From Delphinapterus leucas (taxonomy: Eukaryota; Chordata; Mammalia; Artiodactyla; Monodontidae), in the NCBI RefSeq assembly GCF_002288925.2, contig NW_022098031.1:6919571-6983570 (forward strand): a stretch of 64,000 bases of DNA, in the 5' to 3' direction. The notes below the pieces were generated by a model. That model did not search any database. It was not told the origin of the DNA and saw nothing but the letters and a program-made list of their open reading frames with translations. A program made the translations under genes and the position numbers. Below, one piece after another: positions 34,141 through 46,926 of this stretch (positions are counted from its first letter, which is position 1; every line of letters begins with the position of its first letter).

Positions 34141-35480
34141 TATGCAAATCCCAAAATGTCAGTGGTTTAGCATGATGTAGTTTATTCTTCATTTACCTGA
34201 AAGTCCAGTATAGCTGTTTGTGATTGGTAGATGACTTCTTGCATGGGGCGATTCATGACCCAAACTGCTTTTGTCTTGGGTTTCTGCCAACTGTGTGATC
34301 TTAGAGCTGTCTGTGTATATGCAGAAGGGAGAGAGAATCGAGAAACTCCATTGACTTCTTGAAACCCTAACCTAGAAAAGGTAATGATTACCTCCACTAT
34401 ATTTCGTTAGTGAGAACTAGAAAAAAAGGAAGGAATACAGGGAAATGCAATCCCATGCTAGGTAGTTGTCTTGACAAGTCCAAACTATGGAAAGGGGAAC
34501 ATGAATTTTGATGGACAGGTTAATATTTGTTATGGGTTTGAGTGTTTATTATAAACCAGTGGAAACATTCTTAAGGAGATATATAAGAAACAGTAGGGAC
34601 TGGTGTAAATTACATTAACTGACATAAGGTATAATTTGGATGTGGGAAAGATGCATATATTCAAAAAAAAATGTCAAGAGCTAATAGCAAAATGGCTATT
34701 GATAGAAATAAAAGAGATCATTAGGTTTAAGATATTTTGGTAGATAAGTAGGCTTTAGTAGAATAAATGGGACAAGAAAAAAAGATATCAATAAATTCTA
34801 GGCTCTGGACTATACTATGGTATGAATAGTATTTCCATTCACTGTTATAGGGAATATGGAAAGAGGAACATACTTTTAGGGGCTGCATATGGATGTTGTA
34901 AATTTGGCTATGTAATTCTTTGTACACCCAGACTGAAAAGTCATTTTCACACATTTGCTTGGCAGACTCTTCATAGTTGAAGATATTAATTAAAATGTCT
35001 CTATTGGAATATGAGTATCAATAAATAAAACTCATCTCTTCAATTCTCAAATTCAGAACCAACTCATAGCCTGAAGAGTCAGACAGATGGAAATCAAAAA
35101 ATGACTTTTATTACTATTAAAGCTAATTGTAAAATGACTTGGCAAACTAAACTTGCATCCCAGAATTGAATTTACCCATTCAGACACAGACAGAGTGCAC
35201 GATCACAGATTTCTGAGTATGGGCTCGTCCTATAAAATTTCAAGGCATGGAGAAGCAAGGAATGCCTTCTTTTTGTATGTGGAACTAGACTACCTAGTTC
35301 CTTCTCCCAAACTAAGATAAGTCAATCCTACTTCTGTGGGGCGGTATGAGTAGAAGGGAGGTGTGAATAAAAAGCCAGAGAGAGGCCAGAGTGGCACTGT
35401 GGCAACTCTCCTCACATGGAAATACGAAGAGTCAAGTCTAAGTGTTCCACCTTAGGTCCTTCATCAAGGAGTATCCCTGA
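34141..35480. other. Unique DNA
   Basis: No repeat or gene recognised. 35345-35410 contains 'aataaaaagccagagagagg', which could be a TATA-like element of an old LTR, but no LTR ends are visible. Confidence 0.4.
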
Positions 35481-35499
35481 AATTTTTCCTTCATCAAGA

Positions 35500-35715
35500 G
35501 TAATTTTATTTTACTAAGTTTTGTTTCATTTTCTTCATAACCCTTATTACTATTTAAAATTATTTTACAAAGTTTTTTACCTGTTTATATTCTTTCACCC
35601 TCTCTAAATTATAAGCTCAAAGTGAGAAGCAATTTTTTAATCTTGTTTACATCTAGTCCCCAAAGTCTAGAATAGTAACTGGCACAAAAGTAAATGATCA
35701 ATACATATTTGCCAA
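35500..35715 (+). repeat. L2-like 3' fragment
   Basis: 'aattataagctcaaagtgag', 'ttacatctagtccccaaagt' and 'agtaactggcacaaaagtaa', followed by 'gatcaatacatatttgccaa', preserve the order of the L2 3' end ('taagctccatgagggcag .. cccagcacctagaacagtgcctggcacatagtag'). Confidence 0.5.
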
Positions 35716-35829
35716 ATAAAATAAGCAAAGAGCCCTGTAGGAGAGAGTATAGAATGAAAAGATGAGGTCTGGGGTAGAGAGTGATAATAATGGTCCCCAA
35801 TTAATCATGACTCGCACTGTTCATGATCT

Positions 35830-36300
35830 TTGACACTGTGATGTCACCGCTCCTTCTATCAAGATGTGGAGTGGATTTCCACATCACTTTGAGTCTGACT
35901 GGCCTTGTGATTTGTTTTGACCAAAAAATTTGACTAAGATGACTTTGTGCAAGTTCCAGAGCCTAAGCCTCAAGATATAGTATAGCTTCTACTTTTACAT
36001 TCGTGAGACACAGGCACTGTGTAAAGAAGTGCAGGTAAAACAACTGAATGATGAAAGACCATGTGGAGGGAGAGGTCCCAGAAACCCGCCTTCCCTGCCA
36101 ACATTCTGGACATGAGGGTGACGTCATCTTTTACTCTATATGCCTAGACTTAGCAGATGAATAAAGACATACAAGTGAGCCTAGGTGAGACCAGGAGAAC
36201 TATCCCGCCAACCCACAGTCATGAGAAATAATAAGTTGTTATCATTTTAAGGCACTAAGTTTGGGGATGGTTTTGCTTTATGCATAATTGAAACAAGGGC
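35830..36300 (+). repeat. Old LTR-like repeat (MaLR/ERVL type suspected)
   Basis: The phrases 'agttccagagcctaagcctc', 'gaatgatgaaagaccatgtg', 'cccgccaacccacagtcatg', 'agaaataataagttgttatc' and 'ttaaggcactaagtttgggg' follow a widespread mammalian repeat that I recall ending '..gttttaagccactaagttttgggg'. I believe this is a MaLR-type LTR, but the class is from memory and unverified. No internal retroviral genes are present. Confidence 0.45.
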
Positions 36301-37365
36301 ATATAACCAAGTGTTGAGATTCTCTAATATTCATTTGCTAGACAGAGAAAAATTAGACTGCATGGAAGAATAACAAGTAGCAGGCAGAGAGGTAGAGGAA
36401 ACATTTAGGAAACTATATGTTATGAAATACAAAAAAAGAAAAGAGAGCGAACAGGGGAGACAGAGAGAGAGAGGAAGAGTGTCTCAGTGTGAAAGTTATC
36501 AATATGTCAAATATTGCTGATAAATAAAGATGAGGTCTGAAAATGACCATTGATTTAAGAGTATTGATGACCTAGTGAGAATTGTTTTGTTAGTGATATG
36601 GGAAGAAGTCAACTCAGAACAGATTGAGGAGGGAATGAAAAGATAACAAATGGAGACAATTTGTTCAATTAATTTTTCTGAGATGTCTTACTGTAAAATA
36701 TGGGAGGGAAATAGAATGATGACTGGAGAGATTTGTGGGTTCAGAGATGGGTTTTTCCCAGTGTTTATAAAGTTTTTTTGTTTTTAGTTTACTATGATTC
36801 TTTTAAATTTAGACATACATAATGGGAAGTACCAGAGAAATTTTGAATATATAGAAGAGAACAGGCATAATTGAGAGGGTCTGGTTTCTTAATAAGTGAG
36901 TCAGGTAGAGGAAGCATAGGGAGAGGAAGTGGCTATAGGTGAGAAAAGGTAATGCCTCTCTATTAAAAGATCAAGGAAGAAGCATATAATGAATATAGAC
37001 ATAAGATTATCACAAAAGTATATGGAGAGAAAGTTAGAGTTTCCATTTAATAGTTACCATACCACTCCCATTTTTTTCTTAAATCAGGAGGCATGTTCAT
37101 TTGCTGAAAATGAGAAGGATTGTGAGTGGCAATTGGGTAGGTTGGAACATCATTGAAAAAGTTTGAAATAATCTTCACACATTTGGGGGATTGAATTGAC
37201 AGAAAAACATAGACTTTTGAGCAATGTAAAGATTCCAGCTGTGACAGGTAGTTATTAATTTATAATAATTTACTGTGCTATTGTTTTCCACTATTAATCT
37301 TCTCCAAAATTATTCACTGCTCACATGCATACATAGAGGAAATAGGCAGTTGAGTTCAACCAATA
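36301..37365. other. Unique DNA
   Basis: Purine-rich patches (36425-36480 has 'aaaagaaaagagagcg' and a short GA run). No gene or clear repeat. Confidence 0.45.
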
Positions 37366-37369
37366 TTAA

Positions 37370-39110
37370 TATGGTGTATCACATTGATTGATTTGCATAT
37401 ATTGAAGAATCCTTGCATCCCTGGGATAAACTTCAGTTGATCATGGTGTATGATCATTTTAATGTATTGTTGGAGTCTGTTTGCTAGTATTTTGTTGAGG
37501 ATGTTTACATCTATATTCATCAGTGATATTGGTCTGTAATTTTCTTTTTTTGTAGTATCTTTGTCTGTTCTTGGTATCAGGGTGATTGTGGCCTCATAGA
37601 ATGAGTTTGGGAGTGTTCCTTCCCCTGCAATTTTTTGGAACAGTTTGAGAAGGATGGGTATTAGCTTTTCTCTAAATGTTTGATAGAATTCACCTGTGAA
37701 GCTCTCTGGTCCTGGACTTTTGTTTGTTGGAAGATTTTATTCATAGTTTCAATATCATTACTTGTGATTGGTCTGTTCATATTTTCTACTTCTTCCTAGT
37801 TCGGTCTTGGAAGCTTATACCTTTCTAAGAATTTCTCCATTTCTTCCAGGTTGTCCACTTAATTGGCATACAGTTGCTTGTAGTAGTCTCTTATGATGCT
37901 TTGTATTTCTGCAGTGTCCGTTGTAACTTCTTTTTCATTTCTAATTTTGTTGATTTGAATCCTCTCCCCCTTTTACTTGATGAGTCTGGCTAAAGGTTTA
38001 TCAATTTTGTTTATCTTCTCAACGAACCAGCTTTTAGTTTTATTGATCTTTGCTACCGTTTTCTTTGTTTCTATTTCATTTATTTCTGCTCTGATCTTTA
38101 TGATTTCTTTCCTTCTACTAGCTTTGGGTTTTGTTTGTTCTGCTTTCTCTAGTTCCTTTAGGTGTAAGGTTAGGTTGTTTATTTTAGATTTTTCTTGTTT
38201 CTTGAGGTAAGATTGTATTGCTATAAACTTCCCTGTTAGAGCTGCTTTTGCTGCATCCCATAGGTTTTGGATCATTGTGTTTTTGTTGTCATTTGTCTTT
38301 AGGTATTTTTTTGATTTCCTCTTTGATTTCTTCAGTGATCTCTTTGTTATTTAGTAATGTATAGCCTCCATGTGTTTGTGTGTTTTATGTTTTTTTTCCT
38401 GTACTTTATTTCTAATCTCATAGCATTGTGGTCGGAAAAGATGCTTGATATGATTTCAATTTTCTTAAGTTTACTGAGGCTTGATTTGTGACCCAAGGTG
38501 TGATCTATCCTGGAGAATGTTCCATGTGCACTTGAGAAGAAAGTGTAATATGCTGTTTTTGGATGGAATGTCCTATAAATATCAATTAAATCTATCTGGT
38601 CTATTGTGTCATTTAAAGCTTGTGTTTCCGTATTAATTATCTGGATGATCTGTCCTTTGGTGTAAGTGAGGTGTTAAAGTCTCCCACTATTACTGTGTTA
38701 CTGTTGATTTCCTCTTTTATAGCTGATAGCATTTGCCTTAAGTGTTGAGGTGCTCCTATGTTGGGTGTATATATATTTATAATTGTTGTATCTTCTTCTT
38801 GGATTGATCCCTTGATCATTATATAGTGTTCTTCTTTGTCTCTTGTAATAGTCTTTATTTTAAAGTCTATTTTGTCTGATTTGAGAATTGCTACTCCAGC
38901 TTTCTTTTGATTTCCATTTGCATGGAATATCTTTTTCCATCCCCTCACTTTCAGTCTGTATGTGTCCCTAGGTCTGAAGTGGGTCTCTTGTAGACAGCAT
39001 ATATACAGGTCTTGTTTTGTATCCATTCAGCCAGTCTGTGTCTTTTGGTTGGAGTGTTTATCCATTCACATTTAAGGTAATTATCGATATGTATGTTCCT
39101 ATTACCATTT
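37370..39110 (-). pseudogene. L1 ORF2, N-terminal and RT part, disrupted
   Basis: The endonuclease domain is open at 39026-38637, with 'LQETHFRPRDTYRLKVRGWK' and 'IVGDFNT'. The linker lies at 38275-37973 ('[14 protein letters not shown]'), then the RT start in fragments. The region encoding the catalytic 'FADD' and everything 3' of it is missing because the element is cut at 37368. Several frameshifts are present. Non-functional. Confidence 0.85.
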
Positions 39111-39164
39111 TCTTTTGTTTTGTGTTTGTTTTTGTAGGTCCTTTTCTTCTCTTTTGTTTCCCAC

Positions 39165-40061
39165 TTAGAGAAGTTCCTTTAGCATTTGTTGTAGAGCTGG
39201 TTTGTTGGTGCTGAATTCTAATAGCTTTTGCTTGACTGTAAAGCTTTTGATTTCTCCGTCAAATCTGAATGAGATCCTTGCTGCGTAGAATATTCTTGAT
39301 TGTACGTCCTTCCCTTTCATCACCTTAACTATATCATGCCACTCCTTTCTGGCTTGTAGAGTTTCTGCTGAGAAATCAGCTGTTATCATTATGGGGATTC
39401 CCTTGTATGTTATTTTTCAATTTTCCCTTGTTGCTTTTAATAATTTTTCTTTGTCTTTAATTTTTGTCAATTTGATTATTATGTGTCTTGGCATGTTTCT
39501 CCTTGGGTTTATCCTTCCTGGGACTCTGTGCTTCCTGGACTTGGGTAGCTATTTCCTTTCTCATGTTAGAGACGTTTTCAACTATACTCTCCTCGAATAT
39601 TTTCTTAGGTCCTTTCTCCATCTCTTCTCCTTCTGGGGCTCATATAATGTGAATATTGGTGCATTTAATGTTGTCCCAGAGGTCTCTTAGGCTGTCTTCA
39701 TCCCTTTTCATTCTTTTTTCTTTATTCTGTTCCTCAGCAGTGATTTCCACCATTCTGTCCACGTCACTTATCCATTCTTCTGCCTCAGTTATTCTGCTAT
39801 TGATTCCTTCTAGTGTATTTTTCATTTCAGTTATTGTATTGTCCATCTCTGTTTGTTCTTTTATTCTTCTAAGTCTTTGTTAAACATTTCTTGCATCTTC
39901 TCAATCTTTGCGTCCATTCTTTTTCCAAGGTCCTGGATCATTTTCACTCTCATTATTGTGAATTCTTTTTCTGGAAGGTTCTCTATCTCCACTTCATTTA
40001 ATTGTTTTTCTGGGGTTTTCTCTTGTTCCTTCATCAGTGACATAGTCCTCTGCCTTTTCAT
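39165..40061 (-). pseudogene. L1 ORF1, disrupted copy
   Basis: It starts with 'MKRQRTMSLMKEQEKT' at 40061 and stays open to a stop near 39861. The coiled-coil end lies in another frame (39846-39640, 'SRITEAEEWISDVD'), and the C-terminal RNA-binding domain is open at 39389-39165 ('ADFSAETLQARKEWHDIV', ending 'PALQQMLKELL' followed by a normal TAA). At least two frame changes separate the parts. This copy shows where the ORF1 stop should be in the 13.3-kb element. Confidence 0.88.
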
Positions 40062-40374
40062 TTTGTCTATCTTTCTGTGATTGTGGTTTTTGTTCCGCAG
40101 GCTGCAGGATCATAGTTCTTCTTGCTTCTGCTGTCTGCCCTCTCGCAAATCATTTTTGAATAAACTGCATATTTCACTTCCCTTTTAAAGATCTTCACAT
40201 GATACAAAATTCTGAGTCTTGCATAATCTTTTAAAGTTTCTGATTTATTTAAACCTGGAACTCATTTTTCAAATTATATCTATTGCAATATTTAGCAAAA
40301 CATTGCAACAGAATAACAATAAGAGATATACCTTATTTCATAGTCACCATGGCTGGTTAAAGTTTTTTACACAA

Positions 40375-40510
40375 TATTTCATCAAATCCACATAGTAAGT
40401 TATAAAGTAGGTAGAATTTCCCTAATATTATAAGCTTAAAAGTCACTTATCCAAAATTGATGGAACCAGGATTCAAACCCAAAGTAGTCTGACTCCAAAT
40501 CTCTTTATTT
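40375..40510 (-). repeat. MIR SINE, inverted
   Basis: The plus strand has 'aaaagtcacttatccaaaat' and 'gatggaaccaggattcaaac', then 'ccaaagtagtctgactccaa'. This is the reverse complement of the MIR head ('ttggagtcagac .. gggttcgaatcc') and core. Confidence 0.65.
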
Positions 40511-40514
40511 ATAT

Positions 40515-40700
40515 ATTATGCAGGAACCCCTACATAATCTGTAGGACCCATTGAAAAATAAAAATGCGAGGTCCCTTGTTCAAAAATTAAGACTTTCAAT
40601 ACAGCAACAGCAGAGCATTAATACAAATGTGGGGCCTTCTGAGCATAGAGCCTTATATGACTGCACAGATGGAATGTCCACAGAGCCAGCCTTATGATTA
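40515..40700. repeat. Old interspersed repeat, family not named
   Basis: 'gtaggacccattgaaaaata', 'atgcgaggtcccttgttcaa', 'aattaagactttcaatacag' and 'gcaacagcagagcattaata' resemble a widespread mammalian repeat with the phrase 'gggccccttgttcaaaaatt'. It may be a DNA-transposon remnant; class not determined. Confidence 0.35.
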
Positions 40701-41740
40701 TGAATATTGCCTCCAAGTATGCTATAGTCACTATAAAAAAAAAAATACTGTCACTAGAGTGAGTACCATTATCATTTAAACTGTTGTGCAAGCTCCCTGA
40801 ATAGAATAGCTCAGACACTTCCAGTTTGAGTTGCCCATATTATTGTGAAGACTAAACTCTGCCACTTAATAAGTATTTGTTAAGTAAAATAAATAAGTGA
40901 CATAACCATTTGTCCTAAGTTTATTACCATTAGCATGTTATGATTTCAAAGTCATCATGAACCTGACTTCTCTGTTCATGACTTAAACTGACTATGCAGA
41001 TACTAGAACCCTTCTTTTTTCTTCTAAATAATTGAAATTATTCTAATACTAAATGGCACAAAATATTAATGACAAAATCAATTTGAAAAACATTGTATAT
41101 AATCAGACTTTTTAAAATATTAAAATCTGAGGAGAGCAGATATCTTGTCAAAGCAATCACTGACTCAGTAAATTTTTGTTGAACATCTACATTTTTGAAC
41201 ATCTATTATTGTTCAGAAGCAAGGGTGACCTGGCTGAAAAAATCTTCTATTCTAACGATCATGAGAATTAATTAACCATTATTGTGTTAAGCCCTACAAA
41301 GAATTCTGAATTAGGGAACCAAATGTGAATGATCATCATAATCTACTATAATCCTTGAAATTAAAATCTCTTTTGCCAAGAAGTTGGGTATATATGGCCA
41401 TAGTAAATAAAAAACACACAATAAATTCTGAGCAGACATAAGGTTGCATGTTGCAGTCAAACAAAATTTACAGCCAATTTAACCTAACATTTACTTATTT
41501 GCATAATAATTATTGCACTGTTAGGTAATTAGGCATAAATGCTAGGGAGTTTACCAAAAGGACTGCAATTAGTATTATCTTTACAAAAATATTTCAGTAA
41601 TCAGCTCTGGGTCAGGAAGTTTTTGGAAAATAGAAGCCTGCCTTTAGGTATTGAATCCTTACAATTGTATCTAGGTTTCTAAAATCAATTTGGTTGGATG
41701 TGAGTGGGAAAAGAGCAGTTTCGAAGTGTGATATATAAGG
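40701..41740. other. Unique DNA
   Basis: AT-rich. 41150-41330 has a faint L2-like phrase ('cagtaaatttttgttgaaca'). No gene. Confidence 0.45.
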
Positions 41741-41763
41741 AATGAAAAGAAATTTTGGGGGGA

Positions 41764-42086
41764 GGGGCTTCCCTGGTGGCACAGTGGTTAAGAATCTGCC
41801 TGCCAATGCAGGGGACATGGGTTCGAGCCCTGGTCCGGGAAGATCCCATATACCATGGAGCAACTAAGCCCATGCGCCACAACTACTGAGCCTGCGCTCT
41901 AGAGCCTGTGAGCCACAACTACCGAAGACCGCACACCTAGAGCCTGTGCTCCGCAACAAGAGAAGCCACCGCAATGAGAAGTCCGCACCCCACACCGAAG
42001 AGTAGCCGCCACTCGCCGCAACTAAAGAAAACCCGCACGCAGTAACAAAGGCCCAACACAGCCAAAAAATTAATTAATTAATTAAA
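41764..42086 (+). mobile_element. CHR-2 SINE, long form
   Basis: The head 'gggcttccctggtggcacag' and a canonical B box 'gggttcgagccc' are followed by the full middle block of repeated 'gccacaactact' and 'agagcctgtg' units that is missing from the short copies. The 3' part has 'aagagtagccgccactcgcc' and an (ATTA)n-rich tail. Target duplications of about 18 bp, differing by one T, flank it: 'aaaagaaattttgggggg' (from 41745) and 'aaaagaaatttgggggg' (from 42087). Confidence 0.92.
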
Positions 42087-42104
42087 AAAAGAAATTTGGG
42101 GGGA

Positions 42105-43950
42105 AATTCCACTGAATACATACAGCTGGACCCAAGGGGGCAAATACACTCAGGTAGCAGGTCCCTTTTCTCCAGAAGTTTATGGACATAATATTAGTTT
42201 TCCTATTTGTTTTGTCTGATAGATGTAACCACACAGTGATACTGGGAGACATACAGAGCAGATGCTGGGATCCTACAAAAACCAAATTTGCTGGGTTTGA
42301 TATATCACCCAGTGACATGAGTTGAGCAGTTATAAGCCAGCTCCCTTAAACAAGGGCTTGGCTTCAGAGCCAGAGAGGTGGGATACAATTTCCACAGCCA
42401 AAAGATTGGGGTGGAATAATGAAGAAGAGTCTGACAATAAATTAAGTTATGTAAGGAGTCAAAGCCAGAGGAAGTTAGGAACAAATGAGGTAGGCAGTAT
42501 ATGACTTCCCATCATTATCAAAAATCTTGCAGGTATGTAGTGCATATGTGCTGGGATGGTTAAAAGTATAAGATCAAAAGCTACATGATAGTTGAAATAC
42601 AGAAAATGGAGAGAGATGAGAGAGTCTTATAGTATTAACAAATGATAGACCTTGTGTTATTAAATGTGAGAGGAAAGAGAGTGAAAAAACTCAGCCAGGG
42701 CTCCAAAATGCCAAATATGTGACAAAAAGAATAGTGGTTTATAAATAAAAAGAGCGAACACAAGAAGGAGAAAAATTTTGTGAGGGAAGATGATAAGGAA
42801 GTTCAGTTCATCCATGTTGTATTGGAGGTGACATGAGAGCATACAGGGCAAATTTCAATAAATTCATGTGAGTAAATATGAGTTGGAGTTAAAGAACAGG
42901 CTCACAAATGGAGATGCCAGTTTGAGGCTCTTTTGCATAGTAGTGCTAGTTGGAAGTCATGGAAATGGATGAAAAGAGAAGAGGGCTAAGGGTGAGAAAT
43001 GAAAATCTTCTATGTAAGAGTGAAAAAAAAAACCCAGCAATAGTGAAAATGCAGTTGGAAAATCAAAAGAACTATGAAAATATTCAGATTGCAAAGGAGA
43101 AGAATACTCAAGTGTTAACTACTAGCAACCCAACCTCAGGATGTCAATGACAGATTTTTCTCACTAAATACTAGACTCTCAATCACTGTAAAACTTGATT
43201 GGTTAATACAATTTCTTATGTAGCTCAAATAGCCTATTTGTTTCTTCTGCAATTATTGTGTTAAATGAGAGGTGGAAGCCTCTCTGTGTTTGACAAGCAA
43301 AGTGCTGACTTGCTTTTCCTTCTGTCAATATTAAAATTCTTGTTTCTCTTTGTATTTTCTCTCACCCAATTACATCTGTAGTAATCTGTAAAATATGGCT
43401 CAATTGGAGAGTTAATTGTACTATTATTGATTCCCTTTCCCTTATGATTCTCTGGTGAGTCTTGTTGGAAGGAGCCTAGCAAAACGGCATATTACTAATA
43501 TATTGCTTGTCTTACGTCTTTCCTTGGTGTCTCTGAAATCACAGCTCAAATGTTAATAGAAATCTCTATTTTAATAGGATGCTCTTGCCTACAAACTCAA
43601 CATCAACTCAATTATATATTCTGAAAAGCTATTTACAGCTTTAAACCTAATGCAAATTAAGATAATTAATTTAAAGCTTGTAAGTTACTCAACAGTAATA
43701 AGAACTTCAAAAACAGAATATGAGTTTTTGTCTAATAGATATGAAGTACCCACCATTTTAAGTTTATGCTAATTCTAATAACAGTATTATACTATGAAAA
43801 TGAACTTGGAACTGATGAACATTATCATTGGAGGCATCAAGAAAATTGCTTAACTTCTTACACAGTTAAAATGCCTTTTATTATTGCCATATTCTGTTCC
43901 AACCAAAAAAACATCCATATTCCAGCAATGAACCATTTTCATGATTTTAT
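42105..43950. other. Unique DNA
   Basis: Small frames (42082-42318 -, 42950-43150 +) lack domains. 42660-42990 is purine-rich and slightly L2-like, but too weak to call. Confidence 0.45.
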
Positions 43951-43965
43951 ATAAAAATTCAACCA

Positions 43966-44312
43966 GGGCTTCCCTGGTGGCACAGTGGTTAAGAATCCAC
44001 CTGCCAAGGCAGGGGACACGGGTTCGAGCCCTGGTCTGGGAAGATCCCACATGCCACGGAGCAACTAAACCCACATGCCACAACTACTGAGCCTGCGCTC
44101 TAGAGCCAACGAGCCACAGCTACTGAGCCCATGTGCCACAACTACTGAAGCCCGTGCACCTAGAGCCCATGCTCCTCAACAATAGAAGCCACCACAATGA
44201 GAAGCCCACGCACTGCAACGAAGAGTAGCCTCCGCTTGCCGCAACTAGAGAAAGCCTGCGTGCAGCAACAAAGACCAAAGCAGCCAAAAATAAAATTAAT
44301 TAATTAATTTAA
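43966..44312 (+). mobile_element. CHR-2 SINE, long form
   Basis: It has the same head and B box as the copy at 41.8 kb but keeps one more 'gccacaactactgagcc' type repeat in the middle, making it the longest copy in the window. It continues to 'aacgaagagtagcctccgct' and an (ATTA)n tail. Perfect 13-bp duplications 'aaaaattcaacca' are at 43953-43965 and 44313-44325. Confidence 0.94.
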
Positions 44313-44325
44313 AAAAATTCAACCA

Positions 44326-44887
44326 ATGAACAAGAAAGGTTATTCCTAAAATTACTCAGTCTCCACTCTAGAAATATTCAATAGAAAATGAAATTGAAGA
44401 TACCATAGAGGTGCTTTCATTTTTATTGCAAGAATCTCTTTTCTAATTGGCAAAGAAATATACGTATTTCTGAGAAAAAGAGAAATTTCTAATGTTGAGA
44501 TTTTCTAGTAAAAGTGAGAAAGAAAGTAATGTTTTATTATTTTATGGAAAGCCATGCATATGTTTAAGGTGATTAATTTCTCTTCTAGTTCATTTCATTT
44601 CTCTGCCTCTTTCCCTTTTTTGTCTGTATGAATTCACACACACACACAAATTTGATATATTTGCTCACTGAGATGGAGGTCTCCAAGCAAGTGTCCCTTG
44701 ATCTGAGAAATCTATACACACAACCATTCCTAAGAGGATGCCATAGGAAAATAGAGAGTGCACACTGATGCCAGAGGGTTTCTCTTGCAATTCCCAGGTG
44801 ATGGTAAACTGAGTAGGTTTTCTGTTCAGACCCTGATCCTAGGCAGAAAAAAGACTCTAAGCCGGAAAGATTAACTGCCTATAACTG
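44326..44887. other. Unique DNA with a short CA run
   Basis: 'cacacacacacac' lies at about 44636-44648. No gene or other repeat is visible. Confidence 0.5.
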
Positions 44888-44900
44888 CCTATTCAGTTCT

Positions 44901-45008
44901 TTTAAATTTTGTTTTATTTTATTTTTTATACAGCAGGTTCTTACTAGTTATCTACTTTATAATATTAGTGTATATATGTCAATCCCAATCTCCCAGTTCA
45001 TCCCACCA
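44901..45008 (-). mobile_element. 5'-truncated L1, intermediate 3' end form
   Basis: On the plus strand an AT-rich tail ('ttttattttattttttatac') is followed by 'agcaggttcttactagttat' and 'gtatatatgtcaatcccaat', which is L1 3'-UTR in reverse complement. Perfect 13-bp duplications 'cctattcagttct' are at 44888-44900 and 45009-45021. Its 3' terminus lies about 150 bases upstream of that used by the 5.6-kb copy. Confidence 0.88.
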
Positions 45009-45021
45009 CCTATTCAGTTCT

Positions 45022-46645
45022 CTGATCTGCCGTGGACACAAGCTTCAGAGGTAATCTATAGTCTGTGACAGAAACATTGAGTGTCTGTTTATAAACTCTT
45101 TTAATCAAATTTGCAATGATTTGTGTGTGTGTGTCACCATTTATAAGTTACTCCTAAAGAAATTTCTGAAATGATCAGTAGTACGTAATGCTAAAATGGC
45201 TTCCAGGGAATTCAATAAACCCATTTTTTCAGAACTGTTCTGGATAGCTAACAAAATCATAAAGCCTTAGATTCATAAAAAATCCTAAGAATGAACTCTT
45301 TCATTTTATAGAAAAGTAAATTAAAACCAAGTGAAAGAAAGGCATTCTTTCACTATTACATACCTGAAGGCTTTCAAGTAAGCCAAAGTTCCATTCACCT
45401 GTCACACTTTTAATTTAGGTTTAAAATAATGACCTTGATGGGACACTAACAGGTTAATGAAATGCACGCATATTAGTGAATAAGTCACTCAAAGCAACCA
45501 ATGCTATTTCAAACAAATAGTTTACCAAATTCAGCTCTCTAACAAACATCTAGGGGCAGATGGGGGCTTTACTTTTGTTAATAACATATGTCTTTTTTTA
45601 GGTTACAGCCACGATAGTTTTGCTATCCACCATAGAAATCCATATAAATGCCTGCAAATAACAGATGGTCTTCTAAACAACCATATTTCCCACTGTATCA
45701 TCAGCACAAAGTTAAATACAGATTGCTTATTTTTGCTCTGACGCAGCTTCAGTGAACTCATCATTAGCACATCTTAGTTAAACACAATAATAACTCAACT
45801 GTATCTTCAGAGTGTAATGTCAGAGGTAAAAATGTTGTGGCTAAAAATAAATTAATAAGCCAATTATTTTTCTTCACTTTGTCAAATTTGAAACATAAAT
45901 TCTGTTTTGACTAATGCAGCAATTAAATATGTTCAAATTGTAATCCAGTTACAAAGGCACATTAGCATAAATATGCTTCTCTTTGCTTACGCTGACAAAG
46001 AAAAGTACTACCCAATGATAAAAAGAGTGAATGTAACTCAGAATTCCCTGGTGACCACTCTCCTCTTCTGCTGACTGAGAAGTCTCTAGCTCTTCAATTC
46101 TCTGGGAATTCAACAGTGTACCCTCAAGCCTAACCCATAGCGCTTAAAAACTGTAAATTCCAGTTTTTTATATCATGTTTTCCCAACGATAAGTATCACT
46201 AAACTACAGATCTTTTTTTACTGAAAGGCATTTTTAAATTAAAAACAAACAAAAGGCTCAGCATTTCTAGTCCATGGGGACCAAATTAGGAAATGTGATA
46301 CAGACCATGACTCCTGAGATGTGACTCAGCAATAGGTATTTCCAAGGGATTCATTTTAAACTCAAAACTATTAATGAGTAAGAGTAAATGAAAACAAAAT
46401 AAACTGCCACAGCATTGTCTTGCAAGAACATGGGGAATTCATGTTTTGGTGGGAGGCTATACTTGTGAAAAAGTAGTACATAAACTTACTAAATATTAAC
46501 ATAAGTAAATTTACATTGTATAATATGAAATATAAGCATACAAAATATTAACATATTTGCAAGCATGGACAAAAACACATAATAATGTACTTAGAGGTTT
46601 TTCATTCCCAAAGAATGTTGAATTAATGTATAAATTTTAATATTA
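45022..46645. other. Unique DNA
   Basis: AT-rich. No repeat or gene that I can support; a faint inverted-MIR pattern at 45290-45420 is not called. Confidence 0.5.
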
Positions 46646-46649
46646 ACTA

Positions 46650-46785
46650 TTCATAATTTCATTCAACTGAATATATATTTCCTGAGAACTTACTATATAT
46701 TCCAAGTACTGTGCTTTAACAAAATATATAGCAATGAACAGAAGAGACAGGACCCTTGCTTTTATGGATTTTAGAGTTCTTAATA
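46650..46785 (+). repeat. L2-like fragment
   Basis: 'aacttactatatattccaag', 'tactgtgctttaacaaaata' and 'gcaatgaacagaagagacag', followed by 'gacccttgcttttatggatt', track the L2 phrase 'tactatgtgccaggcactgt .. cagtgaacaaaacagac .. ctgccctcatggag'. Confidence 0.5.
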
Positions 46786-46926
46786 ACATTTAGCCATTGC
46801 AAGAAATCTATTTCCTAAAATAATGACAAAATTAACATAATGCAGTTTGAATTATATTTGATATACTTTGTTATTTAAGAGAATGCTCTATTTATTCCTT
46901 TCGAAAGAAAAATCATTTTTTTCTTT

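Larger units (their letters stand above)
37368..40142 (-). mobile_element. L1 fragment lacking its 3' third
   Basis: The plus strand enters in mid-RT sequence ('aatatggtgtatcacattga') and runs through the ORF2 endonuclease, the spacer, ORF1 and about 80 bp of 5'-UTR ending near 40142. The ORF2 C-terminus, 3'-UTR, A tail and target duplication are absent, so the 3' part was removed after insertion, or a rearrangement joined this piece here. It is closely related to the near-complete copy at 13.3 kb. Confidence 0.88.
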
